A stretch of DNA of 6,750 bases from Nitrospirota bacterium (GTDB taxonomy: Bacteria > Nitrospirota_A > Leptospirillia > Leptospirillales > Leptospirillaceae). The translations under genes were made by a program, and so were the position numbers. The DNA lies in contig JAKBTA010000072.1 of the NCBI GenBank assembly GCA_021844645.1, forward strand, positions 1 through 6,750, read 5' to 3'. Positions 1 to 5,154 of the stretch are shown in pieces (positions within the stretch are counted from its first letter, which is position 1; each line of letters begins with the position of its first letter). Under the pieces are notes generated by a model. It was not told the DNA's origin and made no database searches. It saw nothing but the letters and a program-made list of their open reading frames with translations.

Positions 1-424
1 GATACCGGTCTTTCCGCTCGTTGCCGGAGTGGGAACAGGCGGCACCATCAGCGGTGTCGGCCGATTTCTCCGGGAGAAAAAAAGAGATCTCAAAATATGG
101 GCACTTGAACCATCGTCTTCGCCCGTCCTTTCCGGGGGGGCTCCGGGGCCTCACCGGATACAGGGAATTGGTGCGGGTTTCGAGCCCAGGACCTTTAATC
201 GTTCAGTGGTCGACAGGGTCGAGCAGATTTCCGATCGTGAAGCGATAGACATGACCCGGCGTCTTTCGCAGGAAGAGGGGTTGATGGCAGGCATTACGTC
301 AGGAGCAAATGTTGTCGGAGCCCTCCGGTTAGCTCGGGAGTTGCCTTCGGGGTCACACGTTGTGACAATTGTCTGTGATAGCTTTGAACGTTATTTTTCA
401 ATGGAAAGATACTTGAACCTCTGA
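1..424 (+). CDS. cysK: Cysteine synthase (CysK-type, PLP-dependent), C-terminal part, 5' end outside window
   Basis: The frame is open from base 2 to a TGA at 422-424, giving about 140 C-terminal residues of a protein normally near 300-310. The visible part has the fold-type II PLP phosphate loop GVGTGGTISGVG (bases 26-61), the CysK-type stretch EPSSSPVLSGG...GPHRIQGIGAGF, and the GITSGANVVGAL segment. The N-terminal half with the PLP lysine and substrate loop lies outside the window. The family joins O-acetylserine and sulfide to make cysteine in the cytoplasm. The IQGIGAGF signature argues for CysK over the O-phosphoserine-using, CysO-dependent CysM of mycobacteria. The usual C-terminal DSGERYLS is altered to DSFERYFS, followed by the unusual ending MERYLNL. 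It lies 62 bases upstream of an E1-like gene on the same strand, so it may supply the PLP step of a sulfur-carrier pathway; that role is inferred. Confidence 0.9.
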   Translation, partial: IPVFPLVAGVGTGGTISGVGRFLREKKRDLKIWALEPSSSPVLSGGAPGPHRIQGIGAGFEPRTFNRSVVDRVEQISDREAIDMTRRLSQEEGLMAGITSGANVVGALRLARELPSGSHVVTIVCDSFERYFSMERYLNL

Positions 425-436
425 AAGCTGTTTTTC

Positions 437-471
437 GATTTGATCCTGCTTCAGGATGAGAAGGTCAAATC
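437..471 (+). promoter_or_regulatory. Intercistronic stem-loop before the first E1-like gene
   Basis: GATTTGA (437-443) is the exact reverse complement of TCAAATC (465-471). Inside it TCCTG (444-448) pairs with CAGGA (452-456) across a CTT loop, leaving an eight-base bulge on the 3' side. The structure ends four bases before the GAGGA ribosome site (475-479). There is no T-run after it, so it is not an intrinsic terminator. An RNA-processing, stability or translation-control role is possible. Seen in sequence; function unknown. Confidence 0.45.
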
Positions 472-486
472 TGTGAGGATATTGAA

Positions 487-1293
487 ATGGAAATGACAGA
501 AGATCAGATACACCGCTATTCGCGCCACATATTGCTATCCGAGGTGGGCGGGAGCGGCCAGGTAAAGCTTTTGAACTCACGAGTGCTGATTGTTGGGGCT
601 GGAGGGCTCGGCAGTCCTGTAGCCCTCTATCTTGCTGCAGCCGGGGTGGGGCATATAGGGATTGTCGATATGGATGTGGTCGACCTTTCGAACCTTCAAC
701 GCCAGGTCATTCACCACTCGAAAGATGTTGGAAGGGCCAAAGTCCTTTCTGCTTCCGAAAAGATGACCGGACTCAACCCTGATGTCGAAGTAAAGACATA
801 TCAGGTGCTGCTCAATGCAGAAAATGCACGGGAGATCGCTGCTCCCTATGATGTTATCGTGGATGGAACGGATAATTTTTCTGCCAAGTTTTTGATAAAT
901 GATTTGGCTGTTCTCACTGGAAAGCCTCTTGTCCATGGGGGGATCCTCAGGTTTTCTGGCCAGGTGATGACGATTATTCCCGGAAACAGTGCCTGCTATC
1001 GTTGTATTTTCAGGGAACCACCTCCAGCCGGTGCTATTCCGACCTGCTCTGAGGCGGGTGTCCTCGGTGTTATTGCCGGAGTTGTCGGATCGATTCAGGC
1101 TACTGAGGTTCTCAAGTTCCTTCTTGGAAAAGGGGAGCTTTTGACGAACCATCTTCTAACTTATGATGCCTTGACTGTTCTTATTCGAAAAGTGGGTGTC
1201 CGGAAAAACCCCCGTTGTCCCGTTTGCGGTGACAATCCAACCATTACGGAGCTTCACGATTATGAGCAACCCGTCTGTGCCAATCCACTCTGA
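487..1293 (+). CDS. MoeB/ThiF/HesA-family E1-like sulfur-carrier adenylyltransferase, copy 1
   Basis: This 268-residue protein belongs to the E1-like enzymes that adenylate the C-terminal Gly-Gly of small sulfur carriers so that a thiocarboxylate can form. Visible elements are the N-terminal arginines of RYSRH (10 and 13), the nucleotide loop GAGGLG (37-42), the acidic DMD (61-63), SNLQRQ with Arg72, Lys85, and DGTDN (126-130). The zinc cysteines are Cys170/Cys173 and Cys244/Cys247, and the likely transfer cysteine is Cys187 in PTCSEAG. Length matches single-domain MoeB; there is no rhodanese domain as in MoeZ, so the sulfur must come from elsewhere. The ATG at 487 is chosen because GAGGA (475-479) lies seven bases upstream; the next ATG at 493 is spaced less well. 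Its 3' end overlaps the ThrC-like gene by 32 bases. A close paralogue lies at 3175. MoeB and ThiF cannot be told apart from sequence alone, so no symbol is given. Confidence 0.93.
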   Translation: MEMTEDQIHRYSRHILLSEVGGSGQVKLLNSRVLIVGAGGLGSPVALYLAAAGVGHIGIVDMDVVDLSNLQRQVIHHSKDVGRAKVLSASEKMTGLNPDVEVKTYQVLLNAENAREIAAPYDVIVDGTDNFSAKFLINDLAVLTGKPLVHGGILRFSGQVMTIIPGNSACYRCIFREPPPAGAIPTCSEAGVLGVIAGVVGSIQATEVLKFLLGKGELLTNHLLTYDALTVLIRKVGVRKNPRCPVCGDNPTITELHDYEQPVCANPL

Positions 1294-2539
1294 CTCTTCT
1301 GCCCACTCAGGCGTGAAAGCGCTCAAGTGCCGCGAGTGCGGCAGAAGGTATGAGCTTTTAGCGATCCATGTATGTGAATTTTGTTTTGGCCCTCTGGAAG
1401 TCGAGTACGATTATGAGGTTATCGGCAGAAAGATCTCTCGCCAGTCCATAGAGGCTGGTCCCGTTTCGCTTTGGCGATACAAGGACCTTCTTCCTGTTCT
1501 CGGTGAGCCTACGGCCGGACTTCATGCAGGGATGACCCCGCTTGTTCGGGCAGAACGTCTTGGCAAGGCACTCGGCCTTAAAAATCTTTATGTTAAAAAT
1601 GACACGGTCAATCATCCAACGCTGTCTTTCAAGGACCGGGTTGTAGCGGTCGCAACAACAAGGGCGCGGGAGCTTGGATTTACGACAATCGCTTGTGCTT
1701 CGACAGGCAATCTTGCGAACTCCGTTTCAGCCCATGCTGCCAGTTGCGGTATGGAGTGTTTTGTTTTTATTCCCCATGATCTGGAAGCGGGCAAGGTTCT
1801 TGGAAACCTGATCTACAAACCGACGGTTGTTTCCGTCAAGGGAACCTATGATGATGTGAACCGGCTTTGCAGTGAAATCGGAGCAGAGTATCCATGGGCC
1901 TTTGTGAATATCAACATTCGTCCATACTATGCCGAAGGCTCCAAGTCGTTGGCGTTCGAGACTGCCGAACAGCTGGGGTGGAAGGTTCCTGATCAAGTTG
2001 TTGTACCGATTGCGTCAGGTTCTCTTTTGACCAAGATATGGAAGGGATTCCACGAGTTTACCCGTCTTGGGCTTGTGGCGGAAAACCCTCTGTTGAAAGT
2101 CAATGGAGCACAGGCATCCGGGTGTTCTCCGGTTTATCAGGCGTATGTTTCCGGAAAGAACCATATCGTTCCTGTTCGTCCGAACACGATTGCCAAGTCA
2201 TTGGCGATCGGGAATCCTGCCGATGGCTTCTATGCCCTTGATGTCGTCGGGAAGTCTGGTGGAAAGGTCGAAGAGGCGACTGATCCCGAGATTATTGAAG
2301 GCATGAAGCTTCTTGCCGAGACAGAGGGCATCTTTGCTGAAACCGCTGGCGGGGTAACTGTGGCCTGCCTTAAGAAACTGGCTCAGAAAGGGGCGATCCG
2401 TCCTGATGACCTGACTGTTGCATATATTACTGGAAATGGTTTGAAGACAATGGAAGCTTTGGCCGGTTCTCTTTCCCAGCCGGTCAGCATTGACCCAAAC
2501 CTGTCTTCCTTTAGACAAATTGTAAACCCGAAATCCTAG
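1262..2539 (+). CDS. thrC: Threonine synthase-like PLP enzyme with N-terminal zinc ribbon
   Basis: This 425-residue protein matches the plant/archaeal-style threonine synthase class, which converts O-phosphohomoserine to threonine with PLP. Cys23, Cys26, Cys38 and Cys41 form an N-terminal zinc ribbon. MTPL (91-94) opens the catalytic core, SFKDR (122-126) carries the expected PLP lysine Lys124, and ASTGN (146-150) is the substrate loop. PNTIAKSL (308-315) and ITGNGLK (389-395) are family-like. Several loops differ from the ThrC consensus I remember: STGNLANS, PIASGSLLTKI at the phosphate-loop position (249-258), and AETAGGVT near 359-366. Start: an upstream GTG at 1196 is open, but ATG 1262 has GGAG (1248-1251) ten bases upstream and places the zinc ribbon normally. 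It overlaps the preceding gene by 32 bases, and its stop lies inside the ribosome site of the carrier gene. It may be an ordinary threonine synthase or a specialised sulfur-pathway paralogue. Confidence 0.87.
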   Translation: MSNPSVPIHSDSSAHSGVKALKCRECGRRYELLAIHVCEFCFGPLEVEYDYEVIGRKISRQSIEAGPVSLWRYKDLLPVLGEPTAGLHAGMTPLVRAERLGKALGLKNLYVKNDTVNHPTLSFKDRVVAVATTRARELGFTTIACASTGNLANSVSAHAASCGMECFVFIPHDLEAGKVLGNLIYKPTVVSVKGTYDDVNRLCSEIGAEYPWAFVNINIRPYYAEGSKSLAFETAEQLGWKVPDQVVVPIASGSLLTKIWKGFHEFTRLGLVAENPLLKVNGAQASGCSPVYQAYVSGKNHIVPVRPNTIAKSLAIGNPADGFYALDVVGKSGGKVEEATDPEIIEGMKLLAETEGIFAETAGGVTVACLKKLAQKGAIRPDDLTVAYITGNGLKTMEALAGSLSQPVSIDPNLSSFRQIVNPKS

Positions 2540-2544
2540 GAGGA
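2538..2544 (+). promoter_or_regulatory. Strong ribosome binding site for the sulfur-carrier gene
   Basis: AGGAGGA overlaps the last two bases of the upstream TAG stop and lies three bases before ATG 2548. This is the strongest Shine-Dalgarno match in the operon. It suggests coupled, relatively high expression of the carrier, which fits a stoichiometric protein substrate. Expression level is inferred. Confidence 0.75.
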
Positions 2545-2547
2545 TTT

Positions 2548-2826
2548 ATGTCTGTGCTGGTTCGTATTCCAACTCCATTGAGGCCTCTTGCAGGTGGACA
2601 ATCCGAACTTTCGGAAGAAGGAACATCTGTCAGGGAGATTCTGGACAATTTGATCAGAAGGTTTCCGGCAATGAAGGAAAGAATGATGGATGAGTCCGGG
2701 GAACTGAGGCGATTTATCAATATCTATGTTAATGAAGAGGACATCCGGTTCAGGGAAGGGGTATCAACGCCACTTTCTTCCGGTGATGAAGTATCCATTA
2801 TTCCGGCGATTGCCGGGGGGGCTTAG
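2548..2826 (+). CDS. CysO/MoaD/ThiS-family sulfur-carrier protein with C-terminal Gly-Gly-Ala
   Basis: This 92-residue protein has the beta-grasp (ubiquitin-like) carrier pattern: an N-terminal strand SVLVRIPTPLRPLAGG, a helix around 28-48, RFINIYVNEEDIRF (55-68), and GDEVSIIPAIAGG (79-91). From memory it closely resembles mycobacterial CysO, which carries sulfur as a C-terminal thiocarboxylate for cysteine synthesis. In the active form the terminal Gly is adenylated by an E1-like enzyme and then sulfurated. Here the reading frame does not stop at Gly90-Gly91 but adds Ala92 before TAG. A protease must therefore remove one residue before activation, as known for HcyS-Ala of Wolinella; the JAMM gene downstream is the obvious candidate. 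The Gly-Gly codons form most of a seven-G run (2815-2821). The gene lies between the ThrC-like and NIL genes. A plain MoaD role in molybdopterin synthesis is less likely, since no moaE or other moa gene is nearby. Confidence 0.92.
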   Translation: MSVLVRIPTPLRPLAGGQSELSEEGTSVREILDNLIRRFPAMKERMMDESGELRRFINIYVNEEDIRFREGVSTPLSSGDEVSIIPAIAGGA

Positions 2827-2830
2827 AACG

Positions 2831-3073
2831 ATGGCTCAGCTCAGAATTCACCTGACTTTTCCTGAGGACCGTGTCCGGGATCCGATCATTTATGAGATTT
2901 CGAAAAACTTTCAGGTCGTTCCAAATATTCGGAGAGCGGATGTTTCGGATAAAACCGGTTGGATGGAGCTTGAACTGGTCGGAGATCTTTCTGAGATCGA
3001 ATCTACGATCGATTGGCTCAGGAAAAAAGGAGTCCATGTCGATCCTCTTGAGAAAAGTATTCTTGAGGGATAG
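2831..3073 (+). CDS. Stand-alone NIL-domain protein
   Basis: This 80-residue protein is almost entirely one NIL domain. Typical features are LRIHLTFPEDRVRDPIIYE (4-22), VVPNIRRADVS (29-39), GWMELELVGD (43-52), and IDWLRKKGVHVDPLE (60-74). NIL domains occur at the C-terminus of the methionine ABC-transporter ATPase MetN, where they bind methionine, and fused to ferredoxins implicated in homocysteine synthesis in methanogens. A single-domain form here could sense a sulfur amino acid or assist sulfur transfer; neither is shown by the sequence. There is no cysteine in the protein, so it cannot itself carry a persulfide. The start is ATG 2831, four bases after the carrier stop, with only the G-run (2815-2821) as a possible ribosome site. 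This suggests translational coupling. A longer upstream reading frame from 2726 overlaps the carrier gene and is not favoured. Confidence 0.88.
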   Translation: MAQLRIHLTFPEDRVRDPIIYEISKNFQVVPNIRRADVSDKTGWMELELVGDLSEIESTIDWLRKKGVHVDPLEKSILEG

Positions 3074-3122
3074 TACCGTTTTTGATGGTGTCGAACAGAT
3101 TTTTGTTGTAAAATCAGTTGCC

Positions 3123-3152
3123 GCCATCCATTTCCATATTCATTGGGATGGC
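3123..3152 (+). promoter_or_regulatory. Intercistronic stem-loop before the second E1-like gene
   Basis: GCCATCC (3123-3129) and GGATGGC (3146-3152) are perfect reverse complements around a 16-base loop. An overlapping alternative, GGCA (3150-3153) with TGCC (3158-3161), would compete with it and touch the ribosome site AGGAG (3162-3166). No T-run follows, so it is not a terminator. It sits in the longest gap within the carrier operon (3074-3174). I see no promoter there with good -35/-10 spacing; TAAAAT at 3109-3114 lacks a well-placed partner. Control of translation or mRNA processing is a guess. Confidence 0.4.
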
Positions 3153-3161
3153 AAAATTGCC

Positions 3162-3166
3162 AGGAG
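3162..3166 (+). promoter_or_regulatory. Ribosome binding site fixing the start of the second E1-like gene
   Basis: AGGAG lies eight bases before ATG 3175. The competing in-frame starts are TTG 3118, ATG 3148 and ATG 3208. The first two have no such site, and the last has AAGGAG directly abutting the ATG, which is too close. This decides for 3175. Confidence 0.75.
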
Positions 3167-3174
3167 ATCAAGAG

Positions 3175-4005
3175 ATGAGTCAGGGTATTGCGAAGCCGGT
3201 CAAGGAGATGTCTGAAGAGCAGATCACCCGATACGGCCGCCATATCATTTTAAAAGAGGTTGGTGGCATTGGGCAGCGGACCCTTTTGGGCTCGAGCGTT
3301 CTGATTATTGGGGCTGGCGGGCTTGGAAGTCCTGTTGCGCTTTATCTGGCGGCGGCAGGAGTTGGCAGGATCGGGCTGGTGGATCTTGATACGGTCGATA
3401 TGTCCAATTTGCAAAGACAGATCATTCATTCAACAGCCACTTTGGGCGTGCCGAAAGTTCTTTCTGCAAAAAAGACCATGAATGAGCTGAACCCTGATAT
3501 TGAAGTTATTTGCCATCAGGAACGGCTGACATCAGACAATGCCATGGAGCTTTTTTCCGGGTATGATGTCATTGTTGACGGGTCAGATAATTTTGGGACG
3601 CGGTATGTGGTCAATGATGCGGCCTATTTTTTGAAAAAACCCCTGGTTTCAGGATCTATTTTGCGATTTGAGGGGCAGGTGATCGCCATCAGGGGGTATA
3701 TGGATACTCCTTGCTACCGTTGCCTTTATCCAGATCCACCCCCTCCGGGTCTTGTTCCATCGTGTTCGGAGGCAGGGGTTTTGGGTGTTCTTGCCGGAAC
3801 AATCGGAACGCTGCAGGCGGCTGAGGTGGTCAAGCTGTTGCTTGGAATCGGAGAACCTTTGTCGGATCGACTGCTCCTGTACGATGCCCTTTCGATGGAC
3901 TTTCGGCGAGTGAGAGTTCCTAAAGATCCTCAGTGCAGGCTATGTGGCCCTCATGCGACGATCCATTCAGTCAGTGGTTCCACTGATGTGACCTGTGCCA
4001 TATAG
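3175..4005 (+). CDS. MoeB/ThiF/HesA-family E1-like sulfur-carrier adenylyltransferase, copy 2
   Basis: This 276-residue paralogue of the gene at 487 would use ATP to activate a carrier's Gly-Gly end. It keeps RYGRH (19-23), the nucleotide loop GAGGLG (46-51), the acidic DLD (70-72), SNLQRQ with Arg81, Lys94, DGSDN (135-139), and transfer cysteine Cys197 in PSCSEAG. Zinc cysteines are Cys180/Cys183 and Cys254/Cys257. By eye the two copies share about half or more of their residues over the full length, so they arose by duplication or are two members of the same subfamily. Both look catalytically intact. There is no rhodanese domain. This copy lies between the NIL gene and the JAMM peptidase, the arrangement expected for the E1 that serves the adjacent CysO-like carrier. 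The gap to the JAMM gene is 14 bases. Its individual carrier specificity cannot be read from sequence. Confidence 0.93.
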   Translation: MSQGIAKPVKEMSEEQITRYGRHIILKEVGGIGQRTLLGSSVLIIGAGGLGSPVALYLAAAGVGRIGLVDLDTVDMSNLQRQIIHSTATLGVPKVLSAKKTMNELNPDIEVICHQERLTSDNAMELFSGYDVIVDGSDNFGTRYVVNDAAYFLKKPLVSGSILRFEGQVIAIRGYMDTPCYRCLYPDPPPPGLVPSCSEAGVLGVLAGTIGTLQAAEVVKLLLGIGEPLSDRLLLYDALSMDFRRVRVPKDPQCRLCGPHATIHSVSGSTDVTCAI

Positions 4006-4019
4006 TCCAAGGTTCTGTC

Positions 4020-4448
4020 TTGACAAATGAGCCATCCACGCCTGTTTTCTTTTCAAGGGCACTCTATCAGTCAATTGTAGATCATGCTCGTTCGGTCCAT
4101 CCGGAGGAGTGCTGCGGTCTTGTTGCAGCAGATCAAAAAGGCAGTCCGGTTCGTGTTATTCCCATGACAAACATTCTTCATTCTCCTGTCAGGTATCAGA
4201 TGGATCCCAAGGAGCAGTTTTCTGTCGGAAAGGCAATAAGACTCGAGGGGATGTCTCTATGGGGGATTTACCATTCTCACCCACTCTCAGAAGCATACCC
4301 GTCTGTTGTAGATATCAATCTGGCCTATTACCCGGATCTTTTTTATCTTCTTGCCTCTCCTGTGACGACACCTCCAGCTTTAAGAATCTTCCGGATCCAG
4401 AATGGCAAAGTATCGGAATTTCCTCTCATCTTGAAGGAGGGTGACTGA
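4020..4448 (+). CDS. JAMM/MPN+ (Mec-type, M67) zinc metallopeptidase
   Basis: This 142-residue protein is a single JAMM domain. The catalytic Glu30 lies in HPEECCG, and the zinc motif is His85-Ser-His87-Pro with Ser95 and Asp98, i.e. HxH-x7-S-x2-D. All key residues are present. Mycobacterial Mec cleaves the cysteine-carrier bond of CysO-cysteine, and Wolinella HcyD both removes the terminal alanine of its carrier and releases homocysteine. By analogy this enzyme could trim Ala92 from the carrier at 2548 and free the finished amino acid; this is inferred. The start is a TTG at 4020, with AAGG (4009-4012) seven bases upstream. The first in-frame ATG is at residue 50, beyond the catalytic Glu, and ATG 4027 is out of frame. 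A TTG start may limit its translation. Its TGA stop overlaps the ATG of the response-regulator gene. Confidence 0.92.
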   Translation: MTNEPSTPVFFSRALYQSIVDHARSVHPEECCGLVAADQKGSPVRVIPMTNILHSPVRYQMDPKEQFSVGKAIRLEGMSLWGIYHSHPLSEAYPSVVDINLAYYPDLFYLLASPVTTPPALRIFRIQNGKVSEFPLILKEGD

Positions 4449-5152
4449 TGAGTCGTCGGATTCTACTGATTGAGGATGAAGCGGATATTCGGACATTGGT
4501 TCGCCACTATCTTGTCCAGGAGCATTATGAGGTTCTGGAGGCATCCAATGGAACCGATGGCCTTGCTGCCATCAAGTCCCAGTTGCCGGATTTGATCGTT
4601 CTGGATCTGATGCTTCCCGGGGTCGACGGTCTTTCCTTAAACAGAATGCTGAAAAAGGATCCGAGGACAAACCAGATTCCCGTTATTATCCTGACAGCGA
4701 AGGCTGATGAAACGGATCGGATCATTGGTCTTGAACTGGGTGCGGACGACTATTTGGTGAAACCGTTCAATCCGAAAGAGCTCCTTGCCAGAATTCGTGC
4801 CATTTTGAGACGAGTTCATCTGGAGCCCCAAAGCAAGACGGACGATATTATTCGCATAGGCAATATTTCAGTGAATGAATCGCGTCATGAGGCTGTTGCC
4901 GAAGGGGTAACGATGCCATTGACGGCAAAAGAGTTCTCCCTTCTTAAGACACTGATGAAAAATGCCGGTCGCGTCCTTGATCGCGCCACTCTCCTCGATC
5001 TGGTCTGGGGGGATGATTATGAGGGAACAGACCGGACCGTTGATGTTCATATCAGAAGACTGAGAAAAAAAATGGGCGTTTTCCAGGACAAGATACAGAC
5101 TGTAAAGCAGATTGGGTACAAATTTTCGGATGATCCAGACGGGATCGACTGA
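4448..5152 (+). CDS. phoB: OmpR/PhoB-family response regulator (PhoB-like)
   Basis: This 234-residue two-domain regulator has a receiver domain (about 1-120) with acidic residues Glu9-Asp10, phospho-acceptor Asp53 in VLDLMLPG, Thr83 and Lys105 (VKPF). A winged-helix DNA-binding domain (about 133-230) has PLTAKEFSLL (157-166), a recognition helix around RTVDVHIRRLRKKMG (196-210), and the wing TVKQIGYKF. Phosphorylation by a partner kinase would let it dimerise and bind promoter DNA. The sequence is PhoB-like and it is paired with a PhoR-like kinase, so phosphate response is the best guess, but no phosphate-transport gene is in the window. The start is well supported: AAGGAGG (4434-4440) lies seven bases upstream. 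The ATG overlaps the JAMM stop (TGATG), so it is probably translated from the same message as the sulfur genes. Confidence 0.9.
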   Translation: MSRRILLIEDEADIRTLVRHYLVQEHYEVLEASNGTDGLAAIKSQLPDLIVLDLMLPGVDGLSLNRMLKKDPRTNQIPVIILTAKADETDRIIGLELGADDYLVKPFNPKELLARIRAILRRVHLEPQSKTDDIIRIGNISVNESRHEAVAEGVTMPLTAKEFSLLKTLMKNAGRVLDRATLLDLVWGDDYEGTDRTVDVHIRRLRKKMGVFQDKIQTVKQIGYKFSDDPDGID

Positions 5153-5154
5153 AA

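Noticed and set aside
577..1152. 191-residue open frame on the minus strand opposite the first E1-like gene
   Set aside because: It lies wholly antisense to a gene with clear E1 motifs, and its translation shows no recognisable domain.
1196..1261. Upstream GTG start extending the ThrC-like protein by 22 residues
   Set aside because: It would enlarge the overlap with the E1 gene and has no ribosome site; ATG 1262 has GGAG and gives a normal N-terminus.
2726..2830. Longer N-terminus for the NIL protein overlapping the carrier gene
   Set aside because: The extension is the carrier gene read in another frame; ATG 2831 starts exactly at the NIL domain.
3082..3114. Promoter before the second E1 gene (TTGATG and TAAAAT)
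   Set aside because: The spacing is 21 bases, too long for a standard sigma-70 promoter, and no better -35 partner is present.
3118..3174. Longer second E1 protein from TTG 3118 or ATG 3148
   Set aside because: The extra residues derive from the hairpin region, and AGGAG fits ATG 3175.
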